A stretch of 64,000 nucleotides of DNA from Streptomyces sp. NBC_00250 (GTDB lineage: Bacteria; Actinomycetota; Actinomycetes; Streptomycetales; Streptomycetaceae), in contig NZ_CP108088.1 in assembly GCF_036192275.1 (NCBI RefSeq), positions 5,023,501 through 5,087,500 of the forward strand, written 5' to 3'. A program made the position numbers and the translations under genes. The number at the start of each line of letters is the position of its first letter. Positions within the stretch are counted from its first letter, which is position 1. Under the pieces are notes generated by a model that ran no database searches, had not been told where the DNA came from, and worked only from the letters and a program-made list of their open reading frames with translations. Shown here piece after piece: positions 59,847-64,000 of this stretch.

Positions 59847-61142
59847 ATGCCCCAGAACGAAGGTCCCCAGCACGAGGGATTCGAGGAGGAGCTCGGCGCG
59901 GTCCTGCGCCGCACCGGCGACGGCTTCGCCGCCGACGACCGGCGCGAGCTGGTCGAGGGCGGGCTCCAGCGCGGCAAGCGCCGCCTGGTCCGCCGCCGCC
60001 TCGCGATGACCGGAGGCGTTCTCGCGCTCGCCGCCGTCGGCATCGGCGGCGTGTACGGCGGCTCGCTGCTGTCGCCGAGCGGGAACACGACGACCACCTC
60101 CGTGGCGGCGCCCCCGAAGCCCCGCCCCACCATCGACCCCGTCCCGGGGAAGCAGCGGCCGGGTGAGGCGAGCATCCCCGTCAAGGACATCGCCGCCGTC
60201 CTCGAGAACAACACCCCGGCGGGCTCCTGGGAGTTCGAGGGCCTCGACGGAAGGGGCCAGGCCGTCAGCGGCGTCTTCGACGACGGGAACGGCAAGGCCG
60301 GTGTCACCGTAGGCCTCTTCCGCGCGGGCACCGGCGAGGCGGGTGAGGACCAGGTGGCCTGCCCCGACAAGGTCGCCATCCCCTACGACAACTGCACCAT
60401 GCAGAACCTGTCGAACGGCTCCCGGCTCATGATCCTCCAGGGGTACGAGTACCCCGACAAGCGTGAGGAGACCAAGCAGTGGCGGGCGGTCCTGCTCACC
60501 AAGGACGGCTTCCTGGTCGACGTGAGCGAGTACAACGCCGCCGCCGAGAAGGGCGCCCCCATCAGCCGGGAGAACCCGCCCTTCACGCCCGCGCAGCTCA
60601 AGGCCCTCGTCACGACCGACGACTGGCGTCCGCTTCTCAAGAAGCTGCCCCAGAACGTGGACATGTCGGGCGGCGAGGGCAGCCAGGGCGAGCCCCGGCT
60701 GCCGGCCGAGCCGAACGCCACCGACTCGATGAACACCTTGCGCTCGCTCGTGCCCAAGGGCCTCGCGGTCGTCAACAAGGGCGGGCAGTCCGGGTACGCC
60801 TACGTGGTCGTCGACGACGGCAAGGGGAAGAGCCTCGTCGAGGTCAACATCCAGCCGAACATGGCGGACGTGGTCGGCACCCTCTTCGGCAGCGGGGACG
60901 TCACCACGCTCCCCGACGGCCGCAAGGTCAAGCTCACCCAGCAGGCGGGTGAGAAGGGCGGCGAGGGCGTCGTCTGGTGGTCCGTCGACACCATCACGCC
61001 GGAGGGCTTCCGGGTTGTCGTGTCCGCCTTCAACGCCGGCACCCAGCACGAGGCGGCCACCCGCGCCGAGCCCGCGCTGACGATGAAGCAGCTGAAGGCG
61101 ATCGCGCTGAGCCCGAAGTGGCAGACGCTGCCCATGAAGTAG
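59847..61142 (+). CDS. Membrane protein, putative anti-sigma factor of the SigE-like gene
   Basis: A 431-residue protein with an Asp/Glu-rich cytosolic N-terminus (1-50), basic LQRGKRRLVRRRLA, one transmembrane helix (about 53-75) and a large extracellular domain of two similar halves (about 105-265 and 290-430), each with a Trp and a LKALxxxxxW(R/Q)xL end. Position and topology match anti-sigma factors but no ZAS zinc motif is visible. The domain folds are unknown. The TAG stop begins an 11-12-bp repeat series. Confidence 0.75.
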   Translation: MPQNEGPQHEGFEEELGAVLRRTGDGFAADDRRELVEGGLQRGKRRLVRRRLAMTGGVLALAAVGIGGVYGGSLLSPSGNTTTTSVAAPPKPRPTIDPVPGKQRPGEASIPVKDIAAVLENNTPAGSWEFEGLDGRGQAVSGVFDDGNGKAGVTVGLFRAGTGEAGEDQVACPDKVAIPYDNCTMQNLSNGSRLMILQGYEYPDKREETKQWRAVLLTKDGFLVDVSEYNAAAEKGAPISRENPPFTPAQLKALVTTDDWRPLLKKLPQNVDMSGGEGSQGEPRLPAEPNATDSMNTLRSLVPKGLAVVNKGGQSGYAYVVVDDGKGKSLVEVNIQPNMADVVGTLFGSGDVTTLPDGRKVKLTQQAGEKGGEGVVWWSVDTITPEGFRVVVSAFNAGTQHEAATRAEPALTMKQLKAIALSPKWQTLPMK

Positions 61143-61228
61143 CGCCGAAGCAGCACCGCAGCAGCATCGAAGCGAAGCAGTGCCGAAGCAGCGCCCGAGA
61201 AGCGCCGAAGCAGTGCCCGAGGAAGTTC
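61137..61228 (+). repeat. 11-12-bp repeat starting at the anti-sigma stop codon
   Basis: GAAGTAGCGCC, containing the TAG stop, is followed by GAAGCAGCACC, GCAGCAGCATC and further GAAGCAGYGCC copies up to the terminator. Confidence 0.82.
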
Positions 61229-61231
61229 TCC

Positions 61232-61268
61232 GGGGATGGGTCCGCATTGGGGTGCGGGCCCATCCCCC
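61232..61268. terminator. Bidirectional terminator
   Basis: A 15-bp stem with one G-T pair (61232-61246 with 61253-61267) followed by CTTTTCC, between convergent genes. Confidence 0.85.
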
Positions 61269-61280
61269 TTTTCCTCGTGG

Positions 61281-62972
61281 CTACTTGGCGTCCGCGTACC
61301 GCTCGACCGTGGCGACCGTGAACGGGAACCGTACCGGCGTCTCCCCGAACGCGATCCGTCCCGCCTCGTCCCCCGCCGCCCGGATCGCCGCCGAGACCGC
61401 CTCCGCCTCCTCCGCCGGGCAGTGCACGATCACCTCGTCGTGCTGGAAGAAGACCAGCTCCGCCAGCATCCCCGCCAGAGCACGGCGCAGCGCCGCCAGC
61501 ATCAGCAGCGCCCAGTCGGCGGCACTGCCCTGCACCACGAAGTTGCGGGTGAAGCGGCCCCGCGCCCGCGCGTTCCCCGAGGCGTACCCAGGAGTGAACT
61601 CCGCTTCCTCCGCCGCCGGTTCACCGCCCTCCTGGGGCAGCCCGGCCTCCTCGTCCTCGCCCGCGCCCACCGCGCGCGGGCTCGTCCTGCCCAGCCAGGT
61701 CCGTACGAGACGGCCCTCCTCGCCGGCCTTCGCCGCCTCGTCGACATAGGCCACCGCACGCGGGAAGCGGCGCCGCAGCGCCGCCAGGTTCTTGAGGCCG
61801 TCGCCGCTGGTCTGCCCGTAGATCGCGCCCAGGAGCGCGATCTTGGCGTGGTCGCGGTCGCCGGAGAAGGCCCGGTCCGAGAGCCGGGTGTACAGGTCGT
61901 CGGGGTGCCCCGCGACCTCCATCAGGCCGGGGTCCCGGGAGATCGCGGCGAGCACGCGCGGCTCCATCTGGTCGGCGTCGGCCACGACGAGACGCCAGCC
62001 CTCGTCCGCGACCACCGCCCGCCGGATCACCTTCGGGATCTGCAGGGCCCCGCCGCCGTTGGTCGTCCAGCGCCCGCTGACCGTGCCCCCGGGCAGGTAC
62101 TCCGGCCGGAAACGGCCGTCCCGCACCCAGTCCTGCAGCCACGACCAGCCGTGCGCCGTCCAGATCCTGTACAGCTTCTTGTACGCGATCAGCGGCTTCA
62201 CCGCCGGATGGTCGAGCTCCTCCAGCTCCCAGCGGCGGGTCGACTTCACCCGTACGCCGGCCTGCGCGAAGGCCTTCACCACATCGGCGGGCAGATCCGG
62301 CCGGACCCGGCGGCCGAAGGCCGCGGACACCTCGTCCGCGAGCTCGGCCAGGCGGCGCGGCTCGCCCCCGCCCGCGTACCGCTCGCCGAGCAGTTCGTTC
62401 AGCAGCTCCCGGTGCACGTCCGCCCGCCACGGCAGCCCCGCCCGGTGCATCTCGGCGGCCACCAGCATCCCCGCCGACTCGGCGGCCGTGAGCAGCCGCA
62501 TCCGGCCCGGGTGCTCCGCCCGGTCGTGGCGGCGCAGCTGCTCCGCGTAGACCGCGAGAATCCCGTCGAAGGGTACGGAGACCACCGGGCGCGGCTCGAA
62601 GAGCGAGTCCTGCGAGCCGGGCTCGGCGTTGCGCTGCGGCGGATCGGGCGGCACGGGGGAGTTCCGCAGGCGCGCCCAGGCCGCGGCCGCCGAGCGGGGC
62701 TCGCCGAGCCGCCCCTCGTGGCCGAGGAGCAGCTGCTCGGCGTCCTCGATGTCGTAGCACCGCTCGACCCGCACTCCGCCGGCGAGCAGCCGGGGGTACA
62801 CCTCGGCCGTCGACCGCCACACCCAGCGGGCGACCTCGGGCCTGGCCCGTACGGCCTCGACGAGGTCGGGTTCGCGCCGCACGTCCCCGGTGGGCAGCCC
62901 GTCCGGGCCGAGGGGGACGAGCAGTGCTCCGTCCCCTTCCGCCTCGGCCGCCAGTGCCCACCTCTCGGTCAT
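61281..62972 (-). CDS. Family A DNA polymerase (PolI-like, divergent)
   Basis: A 563-residue polymerase-I-related protein usually annotated as bifunctional 3'-5' exonuclease/DNA polymerase. The palm motif A is DADQMEPRVLA (normally DYSQIELR), the O-helix is RDHAKIALLGAIYGQ (normally with Phe before Gly), and motif C is QHDEVIVH. The catalytic Asps and the O-helix Arg/Lys are kept, but the steric Phe is Leu. The N-terminal 170 residues occupy the exonuclease position, but I see no DEDD residues. The ATG at 62972 is preferred over the GTG 24 bases earlier. Probably a repair polymerase. Confidence 0.85.
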   Translation of the reverse strand: MTERWALAAEAEGDGALLVPLGPDGLPTGDVRREPDLVEAVRARPEVARWVWRSTAEVYPRLLAGGVRVERCYDIEDAEQLLLGHEGRLGEPRSAAAAWARLRNSPVPPDPPQRNAEPGSQDSLFEPRPVVSVPFDGILAVYAEQLRRHDRAEHPGRMRLLTAAESAGMLVAAEMHRAGLPWRADVHRELLNELLGERYAGGGEPRRLAELADEVSAAFGRRVRPDLPADVVKAFAQAGVRVKSTRRWELEELDHPAVKPLIAYKKLYRIWTAHGWSWLQDWVRDGRFRPEYLPGGTVSGRWTTNGGGALQIPKVIRRAVVADEGWRLVVADADQMEPRVLAAISRDPGLMEVAGHPDDLYTRLSDRAFSGDRDHAKIALLGAIYGQTSGDGLKNLAALRRRFPRAVAYVDEAAKAGEEGRLVRTWLGRTSPRAVGAGEDEEAGLPQEGGEPAAEEAEFTPGYASGNARARGRFTRNFVVQGSAADWALLMLAALRRALAGMLAELVFFQHDEVIVHCPAEEAEAVSAAIRAAGDEAGRIAFGETPVRFPFTVATVERYADAK

Positions 62973-63048
62973 GGGTGCGAGTCTGGCACCCGGCACTGAC
63001 AGTGACCGGAAGCCGGGCCGACGAGCCTCCCGGAGCTCGCCGCAGGCG

Positions 63049-64000
63049 TTACGCCGCCGCGTGGAACAGTGCCGCCGCCTCGCCCCGGGAGTCGACGCCC
63101 AGCTTGTTCAGGATGTTGGCGACGTGGAACTTCACCGTCGACTCGCTGATGTGCAGTTCCTCGGCGATCCGCCGGTTGCGGTGCCCGAGGGCCAGGTGCC
63201 GCAGGACCTCCACCTCCCGCTCGCCGAGGCCGGTCAGCGGGTGCGCCGCCTCGACCGGCGCGGCCGGCGCCGCCAGGGGGATCACCGCCGTGATCGTCGT
63301 GCCCCAACCCGGGACCGGGTCCATGTCGAGCCGCCCGCCGAGCACGTCGAGCCGGTCCTTGATCGTGCCCGCGCCCAGGTCGCAGGGGGCGAGCGCGCCC
63401 GCGCCGTCGTCCCGTACGGAGGCCCGCAGCTCGTGCTCGGTCAGCTGCCAGCCGACATGGATCCGGTCCACCGAGTCCTGTTCGAGCACGATCAGGAGCA
63501 GGGACCGGACGATCGCCCGCGCGCTGTGCGCCACGTCCGCCGCGAGCGAGCGGTCCGAGTCCGGTGCCCCCAGGTCCAGCCTGACCTGGCTGTGCCGCAG
63601 CATCGGCCGGAGTTCGGCGGCGAGCCGCTCGAAGGCGTCCTGGACCGGTTCCTCCGCGAGCGCCCGGTCCCGCCGCTGTTCCGCCCGCATCTCGATCAGC
63701 GCCGACGCGGCCAGGTCGGTCGCGGTCGTCCGGGCCGTCGTGTCGTCCAGGGCCCGGCTGCGCAGCACCCCGAGGACCCCGGCGAGGGCCGCCGAGTGCG
63801 TGGCGGTCAGTTCCGCGATCACCCGGGCCCGGGTGTCGGCCGCCGACCGCGAACGGGCGAGGGCGCCCGGCAGGGCCTCCGACGCGAACCGGTCGAAGTG
63901 GCCGGTCACCAGGTCCCACAGGGCCTGCGCCACGGCGAGTTCGGCCTCGTCCGCCGGGGCGGCGCCGTCCTCCCGTACCAGTACGAGGACCGCCCCGCGC
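63049..64000 (-). CDS. LuxR-type regulator with histidine-kinase-like ATPase domain, 5' end outside the window
   Basis: The C-terminus is a LuxR helix-turn-helix (LGEREVEVLRHLALGHRNRRIAEELHISESTVKFHVANILNKLG-like). The segment before it (about 190 residues upstream) resembles a HATPase_c domain: DDGAGAL as G1 box and GWGTTITAVIP as G2 box, but the N-box Asn is missing. The reading frame stays open past 63933 to the window end (residues RGAVLVLVREDG), so the start is not in view. Function is inferred as a transcription factor with a nucleotide-binding-like sensor part. Confidence 0.78.
   Translation of the reverse strand, partial: RGAVLVLVREDGAAPADEAELAVAQALWDLVTGHFDRFASEALPGALARSRSAADTRARVIAELTATHSAALAGVLGVLRSRALDDTTARTTATDLAASALIEMRAEQRRDRALAEEPVQDAFERLAAELRPMLRHSQVRLDLGAPDSDRSLAADVAHSARAIVRSLLLIVLEQDSVDRIHVGWQLTEHELRASVRDDGAGALAPCDLGAGTIKDRLDVLGGRLDMDPVPGWGTTITAVIPLAAPAAPVEAAHPLTGLGEREVEVLRHLALGHRNRRIAEELHISESTVKFHVANILNKLGVDSRGEAAALFHAAA

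Overview
This 64 kb window is high-GC DNA with GTG/TTG starts, ATGA/GTGA stop-start overlaps and short intergenic gaps. Its gene content (bldG, ssd, a SigE-type ECF sigma factor, Tad pilus genes, a tmk fused to a membrane transporter, lysine-tailed topoisomerase I) points to a Streptomyces chromosome. As I remember it, the gene order matches the conserved core block around S. coelicolor SCO3578 down to SCO3540. I see no integrase, transposase, phage gene or CRISPR array, so this is core rather than accessory DNA.

Left part (1-20.7 kb): an ArsA-type ATPase running off the edge, a DUF4177 protein and RidA, a Nudix/metallo-beta-lactamase pair, an SPFH (prohibitin-like) membrane protein, Crp divergent from endonuclease III (nth), a CoA-pyrophosphatase-type Nudix protein, a MarP-like membrane serine protease, an epoxide-hydrolase-like protein with a Holin-X membrane protein, NhaA, acetyl-CoA synthetase, a SulP-STAS-carbonic anhydrase fusion, a polysaccharide deacetylase lipoprotein, and a MinD/CooC-like ATPase divergent from a degenerate Fic-fold protein.

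Middle part (20.7-42.8 kb): the actinobacterial helicase/secretion neighbourhood. A HAD phosphatase is followed by ssd, tadA, tadB, tadC, a Flp-like DUF4244 pilin and two TadE-like pseudopilins, which converge on and overlap a DECH-box helicase of the MrfA type. The helicase is divergent from bldG and its anti-sigma-like partner. Next come the H+-pyrophosphatase hppA, a lipoprotein, a methyltransferase translationally coupled to an ArsR-like regulator, an ABC exporter behind a candidate operator, and topA.

Right part (42.9-64 kb): the tripartite Tmk fusion, an ABC/FtsX exporter beside a NarL-type two-component system, holB (delta prime), a Tap-like secreted peptidase, tRNA-Thr(CGT), a hydrolase/TetR divergent pair with twin operators, a PPOX-type flavoprotein, two ECF sigma factors (one next to a membrane protein that looks like its anti-sigma factor), a divergent family A DNA polymerase and a kinase-ATPase/LuxR chimera cut by the window edge.

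Two patterns cut across the genes. First, at least a dozen genes are followed by short direct repeats whose first copy contains the stop codon of the gene (units of 9 to 46 bp, on both strands); I know of no description of this and consider it the most interesting structural signal here. Second, many genes have a TANNNT -10 element 6-8 bases before the start codon and no Shine-Dalgarno sequence, which implies leaderless transcripts.
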